Source: Diploscapter coronatus (Eukaryota > Nematoda > Chromadorea > Rhabditida > Rhabditidae). Taken from it: DNA of 64,000 bases. A model generated the notes under the pieces. The model had not been told where the DNA came from. It saw only the letters and a list, made by a program, of their open reading frames with translations, and did not search any database. The stretch covers positions 71,385,201 to 71,449,200 of the forward strand of contig OZ038422.1 in assembly GCA_964036155.1 (NCBI GenBank), given 5' to 3'. The position numbers and the translations under genes are program-made. This document shows, piece after piece, positions 41,594 through 53,971 of the stretch (position 1 is its first letter; every line of letters begins with the position of its first letter).

Positions 41594-44500
41594 ATGAATG
41601 ATAAATTCTTGATGATTGTGTTGTTTCTAACAATATTCTGTGCTACTAATTTTGTGAAAACAGCTACGGTTTTGCCAGCGTCTCCCAGACCTCCACATGG
41701 ATGCTATAATTATGGTAGTTTTCAAATACAAAACCACCAAATTTAAGTAGTAATAAAAATAAATCTATCACAAAGAAAATTATTGTTTTGTTCGTAAATC
41801 TGGGAGATGTAAAGTAACAGATATTTTAGTGTATTTGAAAAATAGAAAAGCATCGGAATAAGAGACTAAACTATAAGCATTTTTCCACCTATTTCGACTT
41901 CTCAGATTTTCGGACTCGATAATAACGAAAATCCATTCTTTCGAATTATTTCCATAACAATGAACGTATAATTGAGAATGGCAGGTCTTTGTGATAAATG
42001 GTAGCGCAATATCAATTCCGAAAAGTCCTTATCATTCATCCTCGATGGTGACTAGAAATTGTTTAGGACTTTGCACGCAGCCGAAGAAAGTCTTGATTTC
42101 TCTGTCGCCAATAGAGTATCGTTGGGCCTGTGCTTCTGTCAACGATTGTGTTTGTGTGAATGGAACGACGAACAGCACCTATGCTTGCGATACGAGTTAG
42201 ACATTTCTTATTGTCATTGTCCGCATACTTGAGACAAACTAAAAATGCACAAATTAGAATCGAATATGCAAAATATGCATTGCGTAATTGCAAGTAGTCG
42301 TTAGGTTCTTCCTTGAAAATAGATCGAATTTCGTAAATTACGACGCAAATAATGCGCTAACTTCCATGTGTCAAATTTTTATCCCTATTATCTTGTCTCA
42401 AGTAATCGATCATTGGCTATGTTTGTGATTTTAGTAAGAAAAAATCGCTGATTTATCTGGATCACTGAGATCACGATATTTCCTCTCTAATTTTTAAACT
42501 CCAACTTTCCAAAATGATTGACGACTTGAAAAAATTCACAAATCCGCCAAATAATAATTACAGTCATCGACCAGTGCACAAGTAATCCCTGTGGAGCCGA
42601 TTCTGTTAAACACTTCAATTGCACCACGGAAATCGGAAATTACATCTGTACCTGTGCTGGTACTTTTGATTGAGCGTAATGAATAAGATATCTAAAAAGT
42701 TCAGCTGGCTATACTGGACAGAATTGTGATACCTTGACAAGTTCTGCTTGTGCCAATAATCCTTGCGTTAATGGAGGAACTTGTACAGATGCTGGAGGTG
42801 GAAACTATAGCTGCAGGTAAAGTGAGCTTGGAGAAGTATTGGTTGGTGTCAGTTTCAATGACTTGATATGATGAGATATCATCGATCTGTATCCAAAACT
42901 AATTGCCTCTATCAAGTATTGTTGCATTCAAGTTGCGCAGACGGCTATTCGGGCTCGCAATGTCAGCTCTACGACTTTTGTGGCAAAAATACGACTTGCC
43001 AGAACTATGGGAAATGCGTGAATTTGTGGAATGGAACGGATTTCATGTGTCAGTGCATTCGGCCGAATACCCAAGGCAGATACTGTGAAGATAGTGATAC
43101 ACTTTATGGTACGAAAATTACTGCTTCACTAGTTTTAATCGAATTTTTATGAGTAGAAGTAGTCTTTGATCAGTAGTTTTTTAAATTATTTTTCTAATTG
43201 TTCATAACAAATGTTGCAAATCAAAAATATTTATTTCCAATTTCTGAATTTTCTAGAAAAAGGTAACCTTTTCCATTACCAGATGATCAATCCGTGGAGG
43301 GCTGCTTTTATTATGATCAGAATACACTGAATGATAACACGAAATATCCGTTTTACTTCGACAACTACGGAATGACTGTCGACATGTGCAAAAATCAGAT
43401 GATGTCATCAATCTCTGTCATCTTTACTACTTTTTGTAAGATCTAAAGATAAAGCTCCATTAGAGTATGCTGTAAAACCACTAATAGAAGCCGAGTGCGT
43501 CTAATTTCAACCCCCTAATTTAAAAAATCAAAATTACCCCAAAGTTCCCGTTACCGAACTTTCGTCTATCACTCTATCAAATTACAAATTTGACAACAAG
43601 GAATAAATTCAGCAATAATGGAAGGTCGTTGCTACATGTCTAACAACTCATACCTTCAAAACTCTGTCAACAATCCCCAAAATGACTGGAAGTGTACGAA
43701 AGGCTGTCCGGGAAACGGCTCACAATGGTGCGGGAAGAATCAAGATCGGGTCTGGGTCTACAAATTCGATACTGTCGGTTAGTCAGAATTTTAGATTTGT
43801 CGCGAATTTATTTATCTGTTCCCCTTTCTACAAGAATCTCTGATAGATTTTCCGTACCTGTTCCAGAATAATCAAATTCGTGATACTGTTAATTTTACTA
43901 AAACCAATTAAACTTGCAAAGAAATGAATACTAAATTTACTTATTTGCAAAAAAAATAACATCTGAGACTCGTATTAATTTTGCCATTTTGAGTGGCCGA
44001 TGACAACCCCTGCAAGAACAACTCGACTCTTTGTGGCAGCTCAACCCAAGGCGTCTGCATCGATCTTCCTTCGAATACCGATGGCGGAAATGGCACTGAC
44101 ACTGGTTATTTGTGCGTTTGCGCTCCGGGTAAAATTATAACGGGTTTATTGACCCATTGAATGTTCGATGATTAGTTCAGTTGCAACACATTTCACAACT
44201 AATATTACGTGCATTATCGAACGAATTCGAAGCTTTATTTACTTCAAACAAATTTTTTGTTTAATCCAGAGTATTCGCTGGTTTGTATTAAATATCTATG
44301 TTCCAAATTTGTCTCCCAACAGTAATTATCGCCGATTTATCAGAATACACTGGCCAAAATTGTGAACAACCTATGGCAGATCCGTGTGCCTCTTTGCCCT
44401 GTCAAAATAATGCGACTTGCATCGCTGATACTGTTCTCCACAAATACACCTGCAATTGCACTGAAGTAACGAACTTAACGAAATTTCTGATTCATTTTAT

Positions 44501-47500
44501 GAAATTGCTCATTAGGACTATTACGGTACAAACTGCGAGTATGAGAAATCATGCACTTCGACGTCTTGCAGGCAAATTATTCTTATAATTCTTTTGTTGA
44601 CTCGAAAGTTTAGTTATGGTGGTACTTGCATCGAAAATGATGATGGAACAACATCATGCCTATGCTTGCAGCACTATACTGGGGCTACTTGCGATGGTAA
44701 TAATACAGATATCTTCATGAATAGACTATTTTCGAACAGTTTACTAGATTTATTATTGAACCTTCGCTTACTGATTAGTAGGTTTTACGATTTTCGAACG
44801 GACTTCGATATCAATTATGGGCTTTGAACAGAGACGAAGCGCTCTTTGCATCTTTTGAAGAAAGAAAGCGTCTATTTTGATCCTACTACCTAAACATTTT
44901 CGACCGTGATTTCGATTTTATTCTTCAAGAACTTTCCAAATCTCATGTGTTTCCTGACGAACTAATGATTGTTTCTCAATTGCAGTAGTGGATCGATGCG
45001 AATACGATAAGCCATGCTTCAACGGTACTTGTGTATCAACTCCTAGCGACATCAGTCCTATTGCTTACACCTGCAACTGTGCCCCCGGGTTTACTGGTTT
45101 TTCGATTTTCCTCGATTTTGAAATGAAACGCATCTGATTTGCAGGGCCGACCTGTGCTAATGAGACAAACGAATGCATCCCGAGCCAGTGCTTATATCAA
45201 TCGACCTGCGTCGATTTGTTTCTGGATTATAAATGCATCTGTCTTCCCGGTAATAAACTTCGAAATAGTTCTACCATTATCCGAAGACAATTAGGAACAA
45301 ATGGAAAGAATTGCGAGAACAATATCAATGACTGCGTTCCTGTCAACGTGGACGGGCAATGGTATCCGACTCCCTGCAACACAAAAGATTCACAGGCTAC
45401 TTGCCAGGATGAAATCAACTCCTACACCTGCACTTGCGGGTATCAGTTTCGAGCATTTCTAACGCGAAACAAAAACTGCGCGATCATTTATTCTCTGGAC
45501 AAAATTTGCAAAGATTTTTCAGTGTCGTCCTCGAAAATATTTTGCACAATATCAACGCATGTGAAAAAGTCATTTCAATACAACAAAATTCGCAAAAAAA
45601 AAAACTTTGTCAGCGAATCTGGGATAAAATTCTGGCCTATTAGAGACAACTTTTTCCTTGACAAAACGCGTCTGTTAAAATTAGTGTCGTAAGAAATTTT
45701 ATTCCCGAATGACAAGAATATTTAGTTCCCAATGGACAGGCTACAACTGCAGCATGAATATCATCATTCGCGACGTTCTTCTAGCTATCTACGGTGAAAT
45801 TAACTTGGAAATGGTCCCCTTACTAGAAGAACTCATGAAAAACCCTACTTTAATCAAAGACATGGTGAGACTGAAAAAATTGTAAAATTCATTTTGACAA
45901 ATAGAATGGAATTTCTTATTCCTGACATTGGATGAAAACTGTAGCAATTTGACTTCATCCGATGCCGATTGATAAGATTTTTGCTTAGAATTGAAGTTAA
46001 AAACGTCTAAGCATTTTATGACCATTCATGCTGAAATATTCCAACGAATCTCGATTTTTTAAATTTCTCCAAATTCTAGGTTCCATTCATATTGGGCACG
46101 AAAACCTACGATGAGCGATATGCCTTGAGTTGGTCGGTAGGCGATTTGTTCGAATGGATTTCTTTCGAGGAAAAGGCACTGCATCTGGAGTATGTTTTGA
46201 GAGTGCAAAAAATGAAATTTCGATAAATCAAACCTTAGCTTGGACTTGTACGCATTTAACGACATCGTGCTGGGCAATTGCTTCACCTTTAATCATCGTC
46301 TGAACCCGAACTACACTTATCTGGTCAGAGATGGAGGCACACCGAATGGTAAAACACATTTGTTGAAAATTGCGACACTATTCGCAGAAGAGGATTTCTG
46401 AAATTTTTGCTGATTCACAAATGACAATATTCCGAAAATTTCTGTTCCATTTACTCTCAATTTCTTTGAAGAAGACTTGCAAATACCTTCAATTAAATCA
46501 ACTTGCGAGTCGCACCCGACCACGACGCATTGTTTTAGCGCGTGCTAAAATGACTTTCGATTTTCCACTCAATTTTTGTAATTATTGATAGCTATAAACA
46601 TAATTATGTTAATTATTATCAGTTAACGATAATTACTAAAAGGGTCATGTTGGACTAATGCTAAAGCCATAAAAATTTTAAAATCTTATCTAATAACTGG
46701 CAGTAACAGAATGGCGGTAGGACGGCATGAACTGCACGCACTTTCTACAACGCGACGGCACGATTTTCTATAGAAGAATAGTGTGATTGAATAGAATTGT
46801 GCTGTCATATTCGAAAAAACGCATACCTTTCTGCCGTAATTTGGCTCTTGCCTAAACAATTTTCACTTGAATTAGGACTTCGTGCCAAAATGCACCTTCA
46901 ACAGAAAGAGTACCTGCCTTGGACTGACACTGCATCGATTCTCCTCTTCGTGCACAATGCAAACGACTACATTTTCGCGGAATCTGTAAGATACAATGCC
47001 GAGCCCCACGGGACTTGCAATCTGGACGTCTACAGCACTGTTTACACTAAATTAGGTGATTTAGAAATTCAATTGTAATTGAACCGGAAAATATCGACAG
47101 TTTGTTGGGAGAAAGATGGGGAAGCACGACTGTGAAGTTTATCTTTCTTCTTATAGGCCGAATTCAAATTGATTCATTTTATAATACAGTTAGACCATTT
47201 CTCTGCATTAAGTATCAGTAGAGACGCAGTCTGGAAATGAAGGCACCGATTTTCTAAAACGATCGTCGGTACTTGATTGGCGATCATAGTGAAAATTTCA
47301 TGATTTTAACCCATAAGCAGCATATTATTGTTTTCATCAGAAATGTTCTATAATTCGATAAATTTAGATAGCATTAAGGTTAAACTAAGTCATCCATTTT
47401 ATACCATAGTTTTTGAAAACCCGACTTACTATCTGATCAATAAATTATTTTATTACATTTCATTTAGCGTGCTGCAACATTTTTAGGAAAGCGTTGTGCC

Positions 47501-48899
47501 ATTTCTTGAACGCCCAAAAATATCAATTTCACATTCCGTATATCCAACTCCTTCCGGATGAATGCTAAGACAGCAAGAAACATTCCACCTCAGCCAAAAG
47601 ATTTGTCTAATTTAGGAGGTCGTTACGGAGTCTGTATCACAGATCCAGATCAAGTCGAATCCTTCTACTACCAGTCTCCATATGCAACAGAAGTATATTT
47701 CCCTAGAGTTTCTAATTTTTCCAATGCATAAAATATTAGGGTTGTCTTCGTAGCTGCTATCAGAACAGAATAAATTCGTCTTGTAGGTCAGTACCTAATT
47801 TTTACGGCTTCCGAAATATCAACTCGAAAATTCAGCTGTATGGACCCGAGATATCCAATCCCAGAAGGATCCGAGCCTTGTCAATTATCAGAACGTAGGA
47901 GTTTATCATTTTCATAAGATTTGATAAGGAATTTCTATTGCCTCCGATTATTGATAGTGTTTTACTACAGGAAAAATTCTCGCATGAGAAAAATGAACAT
48001 CTGTCGACTTTAGGCATTTTGTTCAACACCTAAATATCTAGAAAAAAAAGTCGAGAAAAATGATCAGCAATTTTTCTAACAAAGACAAAAATTCAGGCTC
48101 TTGCGTAGAACAAGCATCAAATGAAAATGGTGATCCTTCAACTTGGTGAGTAATATTTCTTGTAGCTGATCTCCCTCACTAAAATTAGGCCAACTTGCGT
48201 TTGTCCACAAGCCTGCTTCAATGAGATTTACACTGTCACTTGGACGAGATCGGAATACGTGGCACAGGTATGATTGGGAAAGCTTACGAATTGATGGGAA
48301 TAAAAGAATATCTAAATCAGATTCGGAGTTGAATTTTATTCTGATTGACTCAAAATCGAAATCACATACACCCTCCATGCAATTAGATTAATGTCATAAA
48401 GTTTAGCTTGCGGAATGCCCAGATCAGAGTAATCAGACTTGTACTTCGCAAGAGATGGACACCACCCGGGTCGTCATCAGATTGCCTACTTTGGATTCAT
48501 CGCTCTATCAGGAGACTCCTGCAATGACTGTAAGGCTTCACCAGAATATGCTTTTTGTTTCATTTGAATGATTGAATTCGCTATCATGTTTCAATTTCTT
48601 AATGTTTTTCTTTCACTTATTGTCGACAACGAAAAGAAAATATTCTTGTGAAATCGTACAGATAAACTGGTAGGCGACTACAGAACTCACTATCAGCAGT
48701 CAAGTGAAACTTCACAACTGCACCCGTTCAACAAGATTTGAATTAAAACTTCAAGATAAAAATTCAGTTCAACAAATTCATCTCGTACCTCGGCGGACTT
48801 CTAGGCGTCCTTATGGGAGTGTCGATCATCTCATTCATCGAAGTCTTCTTCCTGATTTTCCGACTAGTTTCCATCTTGATATCCGGCAAGAGAATATGA
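41594..48899 (+). CDS. egas: EGAS-type channel: EGF repeats fused to DEG/ENaC
   Basis: Twenty-six phase-consistent exons, predicted 977 aa: 41594-41714, 41977-42195, 42564-42659, 42705-42816, 42933-43108, 43283-43435, 43613-43777, 43994-44128, 44344-44465, 44516-44571, 44614-44696, 44986-45096, 45145-45249, 45295-45439, 45726-45864, 46080-46189, 46239-46348, 46876-47055, 47616-47692, 47740-47786, 47836-47894, 48097-48145, 48189-48267, 48407-48529, 48674-48703, 48768-48899. A hydrophobic N-terminus is followed by about nine EGF-like modules, most on separate exons, with a WSC-like cysteine module in exons 6-7 (CPGNGSQWCG). From about residue 600 the protein follows the amiloride-sensitive channel pattern: GNCFTFN, YGVCITDP, CxxxC loops, SCSCMDPRYP, and TM2 with GVSIISFIE (G-x-S filter). 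C. elegans egas-1 to -4 share this fusion. Exon 10 uses a GC donor. Exon 25 (10 codons) is the least certain. Confidence 0.9.
42228..42402. mobile_element. MITE, TTGAGACA-end family, copy 2 (TA-flanked)
   Basis: Perfect 10-base inverted ends CTTGAGACAA and TTGTCTCAAG, flanked by TA on both sides (42226-42227 and 42403-42404), as for Tc1/mariner-type elements. It lies in intron 2 of the EGAS gene; 175 bases, no coding capacity. Relatives at 23476-23609 and 49236-49405. Confidence 0.82.
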
Positions 48900-49456
48900 A
48901 TAAAACGTGTTGATTCTGTGTAGACTAGAAAATTCATACTAGGTCCTTTGGCCTGATATGTACACCCAACAATAAACGTGGAAATCTTGAGAGGATCGGT
49001 AGAGGAGGCTATTGGATTTTATAGCGATGGAAAACATGAATGAATTGGGAGGATTTGAAAAGATGTGTATAGACCACAAATCGATTTTTGTCAAAGATTA
49101 CGGACTATCAAACGCAATATTTTCTGAGAACCCGTATTTTCCAGATTCTAAACCTTTTAAATTTTCCAAAACAGTCCATCCCACACCAAGTTATGGAAAA
49201 TTTGCGATGGAATGGTATTGTCGAAGAACGATACATTGAGACAGAGTGAATGCTGCGAATTTTGAAAATACAATCTATGCATTACGTAGTTTCAAATAGT
49301 CATCATAAAACAATTATTAGAATTACTGAATTACCTTTATTTCAGCTTGTTAATAATGCGCTAATTTCTATGCATCAAGTTTTCGTGCTTTTTATTCTGT
49401 CTCAATTTGTCGGATACCAACATTGATGTTTTTCCTCATTTTTGAGGGAATTTTAG
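48900..49456 (+). other. Gap with possible decayed kinase N-lobe and a MITE
   Basis: Between the EGAS stop and the kinase fragment. At 48980-49012 the frame GNLERIGRGGY resembles a kinase glycine-rich loop but meets TAG at 49022. A second frame (49012-49239) shows VKDYGLS, loosely like a DYG activation-loop motif. A MITE occupies 49236-49405. No intact N-lobe exon found. Confidence 0.35.
49236..49405. mobile_element. MITE, TTGAGACA-end family, copy 3
   Basis: Inverted ends TTGAGACAGA and TCTGTCTCAA; internal words ATGCATTACGTA and TAATAATGCGCTAA are shared with the copy at 42228-42402. It lies immediately upstream of the first kinase exon, where an N-lobe exon would be expected. Confidence 0.75.
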
Positions 49457-50130
49457 AGCTATATCGCTTCAAAAGACATCGTTCATCGAGATTTGGCCGC
49501 GCGAAATGTACTATTAACAAAGAGTAAAGTCGCAAAGGTGATCTTCAATAAAACCTGAGACATTATAAATTGCAAATTTAGATCTGCGATTTTGGCCTAG
49601 CAATTCAAGGCAATGCGACAATAAACCCAATGACCAAAGGATTGCTTCCTCTCAAATGGCTGGCTCCGGAATGTTACACGGAAAATACTTTCAGCACGAA
49701 AAGCGATGTGTAAGAGTTGCTTCGAATTTTCGAAAAAGAATTCAGCACAATTTAATTTAGTTGGTCTTACGGTGTAACCCTCTTTGAGATTTATTCACTT
49801 GGCCAATTACCGTATCAGGATATTTTCACTGCAGATCTGCTTGATTTTCTTCAAGAAGGAAACCGACTTTACCAGCCCGAACTATGTTCAGATGAAATGT
49901 AAGGACATTTATCTGCTCGAACTATTCAAAATTCCTTTCCAGATATCACATTTTGAGGCAGTGCTGGTGCCTAAACCCTAATGACAGGCCATCCTTCGAT
50001 TCTGTAAATTATCTCACAGTTCACTAAAAATTTGCATAAATCGTTTCAGCTGAAAGCGGACATCTCAAAATGTCTTGTTGTGTACACGGGCACCTATGGA
50101 TATTTATCGCTGCCGAGTCAAACAAGCTGA
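49457..50130 (+). pseudogene. Tyrosine-kinase C-lobe, N-lobe missing
   Basis: Five exons, 49457-49537, 49582-49709, 49761-49898, 49944-50004 and 50050-50130, give 162 open codons in one frame. They encode the second half of a protein tyrosine kinase: HRDLAARNV catalytic loop (the LAAR form is typical of tyrosine kinases), ICDFGLA, LPLKWLAPE, SDVWSYGVTLFEIYSLGQLPY and the C-terminal NPNDRPSF. The glycine loop, catalytic lysine and alpha-C segment, and any receptor part, were not found upstream, where a MITE and a possible decayed P-loop lie. The C-lobe exons themselves show no break, so either the loss is recent or a distant or diverged N-terminal exon was missed. Resembles nematode receptor kinases of the KIN-16/VER kind, but subfamily is unassigned. 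Confidence 0.6.
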
Positions 50131-51100
50131 CGAAATAGGAAATTATTTGGATCTTTCATTTGTCTTAATTTGCCTATTCAAATGTGCCATAAAAGTGCTC
50201 TTTAAAGTAGCATTTGAAAGACAAATTGCTGGTTTTGTGAGAAAAATGAGGGAAACTTTGCATACCATTTCTTGTTGAATTTGAAATTTATTCAAAAAAA
50301 AAACTAGTAACATGTGATTTTTAATTATGATGAAATTCCATTCTTGATGCCCGAGATTCATCTGTTGCTATTTCTGGTCCGTCTTATATTTTTGAAAATG
50401 TTTCCATTCTCGTCCGTCTCAATTCTAGACACAAAAAAATGAATCCGTCCGCGTCTTCACGGTCCTAGATTCTAAAATTCTCACCGTCCTCGTTTCAAAT
50501 TTTGAAAACATTCGACCCATCCTATCGAAAGAAGAATCAAATTTTGAGCTTCCATGACTCTTTGTTAAAATTTTAAACCATCATTCTGTAGTACTTCCTT
50601 TGATTGTCTCGATACGTTATATTCAATGGCTTTTGAGGTTCATTCGTTCATATACGTATCGAAATCGAGATGTAATTTTGAATTATAATTAACTAAAACG
50701 AACGAAGTGAATTTACACTCCAATCGCCTTAAATATTAGTTACGGAAATAATAGATTGAAAATAGTTTATTGGCCTTGAATATTGCATAGAAAAAACTTT
50801 ATCGATAAATGAAGTTCATAGCCCTTGTTAGCATATTAATGACAATATCTGATTAACCTGAGCAGAGACGATCGAATACAAATTTGTTATGCTAAAAAAT
50901 TCACTCAGGCTACTGGAAAAATGCGAACCAGGAGTGCACGGAATTCCAATTCTGATTCTGAACTTTTCAAAATTGAAATCTTGAACGTCTCTGATGTGAA
51001 CAGTTTCTATGGAGACTAAATTTGATAGAGGAAAAGAAAACTATACAAACTTCAGATGATGAAATTATCCGAATTGATCAAACTCTCAGGAATAAATCCT
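50131..51100. other. Intergenic gap before chemoreceptor cluster
   Basis: No gene seen. The segment 50380-50530 repeats short CCGTC(C/T) words (GTCCGTCT, ATCCGTCCGCGTC, ACCGTCCTCG) within AT-rich DNA, a weak degenerate tandem pattern. Confidence 0.4.
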
Positions 51101-53392
51101 TCATCCAAGCTCGATGCTATTTGATTGTTGATTTGAAGTAGTCGAGTTTTCTTTCGATGTGAATCCCAATCGTTCGGTATATTCGGAGAACATTTTCCTG
51201 ATCGCTCTTCTGTAAGGAGCGATAACAGACAAAGTGGCAATGGAGAAGGCAGATGAGGTTAAAGCGAATGACGAAACGGCGTAGATTGCAATTGGAAATC
51301 TAAAGGAATCGAATCGATTGGTACAGTTAAAAATTCAGGAAATATCAATTTTGTGCAATTTGGGTCGTAAAAATGGAAACTTGAAAATGTTGAAACAGCA
51401 CAAAATCTCAGCATGAAGAGATAGTGTACAAAATGGCTGAATTTCTCTATTCACTCTTTATCTCGCACATAATCTTTTCATGTGGTGGCTTCGCGGTGTT
51501 ATGACATTTACAAACTGTAGAAAACGAAAGTGTTATGTCAGTTTTTTTCTCATCTTACATTCACATTCATTTTATCATCGCTGCAATGTCCTTCTTGTTC
51601 GATTTTTGTCACAAGACTAATGCTTGAATAGAGAAAACTAATAAAACGAAATCGCATTTACCTCGATGAAGATTTGACTCCTAGAAAGTATAAACATAAA
51701 GTAATTGCGACAGGGATCCCCATCAGGTAGAAGTAGATGTGTGTGAATATAATGATGACTTTGATGATGCTCTTCTGTGAACGCATAGTCCTACTTGACA
51801 GTTTAGATTTGTTCTTTTGATAGCAGAAATATATCCTGAAGATTGCAGGTATCAAATGTGAAAAACAGCTTGACAATGAGATAAAAGAAATAACACAGAA
51901 ATGAGGGACAATTTCTTGTATTCTTTTTCGATGTTATTTAATCTCCTTGTTGTCTTATAATTTTCAAATTATTATTATTATTTAGTCATAATTTTGTATA
52001 AATTTTGCTTACCTTATCCAAAAGATTGGAATCATAACCAAAGCGACAACAATATTGACGATAGTTACAATTTGTAAAGCTTTCATTGCCCATTTATCAT
52101 ATAACAAAACAACGAAATAGGCCGAATAACTATTGAATATTCTTTCCAATCTATTGTCATACTGAAATTTTTACATTAGCCAGATTTTTTAAAGATAAAT
52201 TCAAATTTACCTGTACAGCTTCATAATTGTAAGTATCTTGATTGTTATCGATCGAATTTGTCAAAAGTATGGTAACCACACCGACATATATTGCCGACAA
52301 TATTGGGAAAGAAAGACGATAATAGGGTTTCTGCAATTCTAAGAGTATAAGTTATCATTCGATATAAAATAGTGTGCTGATCATGATTCTTGAAGTTGTT
52401 TGTTTCGTTAATTTCGAATATCTTCCACCTACACAATTCAATTTTGGCAACACAAATAGATAAGCAGGATGATCAGTATCAAGGAAAAGAGCATGCAGTC
52501 ATTTTTCATATTATATTAACTTTTATACCCACTTACAATATTCCCATGAGAATTGTTTTCTTTTACAATTAAATCCTTGCAAAAAAATAAAAAAATGTTA
52601 AGACTGAAAGAGTAAGTTTTTTTAAAATCGTCTCCAAAGAAATTCTTACCTCAAAATAACTCTCTGTGGGCCAACAAATGACAACATAATTTATACCGAA
52701 GGCATAAATTAGGCTGGTGACAAATATAGCGCAAATCGATGCTGATATGATTATGTGAAATGCTGTTACATTGTAGTCTCCAGAAATTAAGCCTGAAAAT
52801 GATACTGTAGACGGGAATCATATTCATAGCAAGAGAAATACCCATGTTGAAGACCACGTAATATGGCGGAATAGCGTATGGCGCAAATATGAACGCATGA
52901 TTTGTGAACATGGCAGAGACCAATATTTGGATTTGAAGCACATATTTGTAGGTCGTATTCAAAGACCGGCTATTCTGAAAATACTATTTTACCATAAGGG
53001 TAATTTGATGAAGGTTTTTTTCTAAAATGATAATTAAAATGAGGATTATGAAATTATGAGCCCATATTAATTTTCTTTCTTTTGAAAATTTGGTATAATA
53101 TATTCGTGGACGAAAAAAATTTTGAGATTTTTTATATAGCTGGATATTTTTTTTTTAGATATTACTGCTTCTACTTAAAAAAAATAACATTCATTTCCAT
53201 TCAAATCTCTTCAAAAATTTGTTGGCTTACCTTCATTATGATGTAATTCGTGAATACGACAAGAATATCAGTGAATAAAAGGATAGCGCCAAGTAGACTT
53301 CGATAGATGAGAAAATATTTCGTTTCATGGATGATGAAAATGTCGTAAAATTCCACATAGTCACTAGCATTCGTAGACAAACACAAATGCAT
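51101..53392 (-). CDS. Nematode 7TM chemoreceptor A (Str-superfamily type)
   Basis: Seven exons on the minus strand: 53392-53231, 52974-52842, 52792-52650, 52330-52211, 52161-52013, 51835-51662, 51299-51101; intact frame, 359 aa. Seven hydrophobic segments can be traced: LLGAILLFTDILVVFTNYII, IQILVSAMFTNHAFIFAPYA, HIIISASICAIFVTSLIYAF, PILSAIYVGVVTILL, IVTIVNIVVALVMIPIFW, IIIFTHIYFYLMGIPVAITL and AVSSFALTSSAFSIATLSV. The last ends in APYRRAI, the PYR motif after TM7 of the srh/str/sri-like receptors; exact family is not settled. N-terminal NAS is a likely glycosylation site. Exon structure equals receptors B and C, so the three are tandem duplicates, with A the most diverged. Such receptors normally act in ciliated sensory neurons. 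Confidence 0.88.
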
Positions 53393-53971
53393 CTGTCTAA
53401 TCTTATCTAACTAAATTCCTAACTAGATTGATAAGCGGAACTAATCTAGCAATCCAACTTGTGATACTATTTTAGCGCTTAAAACCCTTCCAAGGTTATA
53501 AAAGAAATTGGTTGAAGTTTAGGAAAAATAACCTTTTCAAACTTCTCGAAATGACAGTTTTTGATATTTGGTGCAAGTTTTGTGCTAATTGGGCAAATTC
53601 ACCTGTCGCGTATCGATAAGGTTGGATTTTTTCATGCATAAAATGTTAGCAGGAGTTTTACGAAAATAATTCGGGTATTTAGTAATTGAATAACAAATTA
53701 TTAATTTGCCGGAGCTTAATGTCGACTTGACTTTTCATCTCAGAATTTTATTTTATCAAATGCCATTAAGTTTGCATTTTGTTCACAACATGCAAAAATA
53801 TACAAACTACAAAAGAATATTTAATACTAGAAACTTGGATTCTTCGTCACGTCCGACGCAATACTTCAAAGAAGAAAGATGTCGACACTTGATTATCCTA
53901 GCCATGTGGCAAAGTTTTAAAACGGAGACATTGCGAATACACCAATCGCCGGAATATTTTATTTTTCAAAG
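53393..53971. other. Spacer between receptors A and B
   Basis: AT-rich, 579 bases, upstream of receptor A and downstream of receptor B. No gene or repeat recognised. Confidence 0.4.

Noticed and set aside
42560..50130. A single EGF-receptor-kinase gene spanning the EGF units and the kinase
   Set aside because: The EGF exons lead into a complete DEG/ENaC domain with stop at 48899; the kinase exons form a separate frame.
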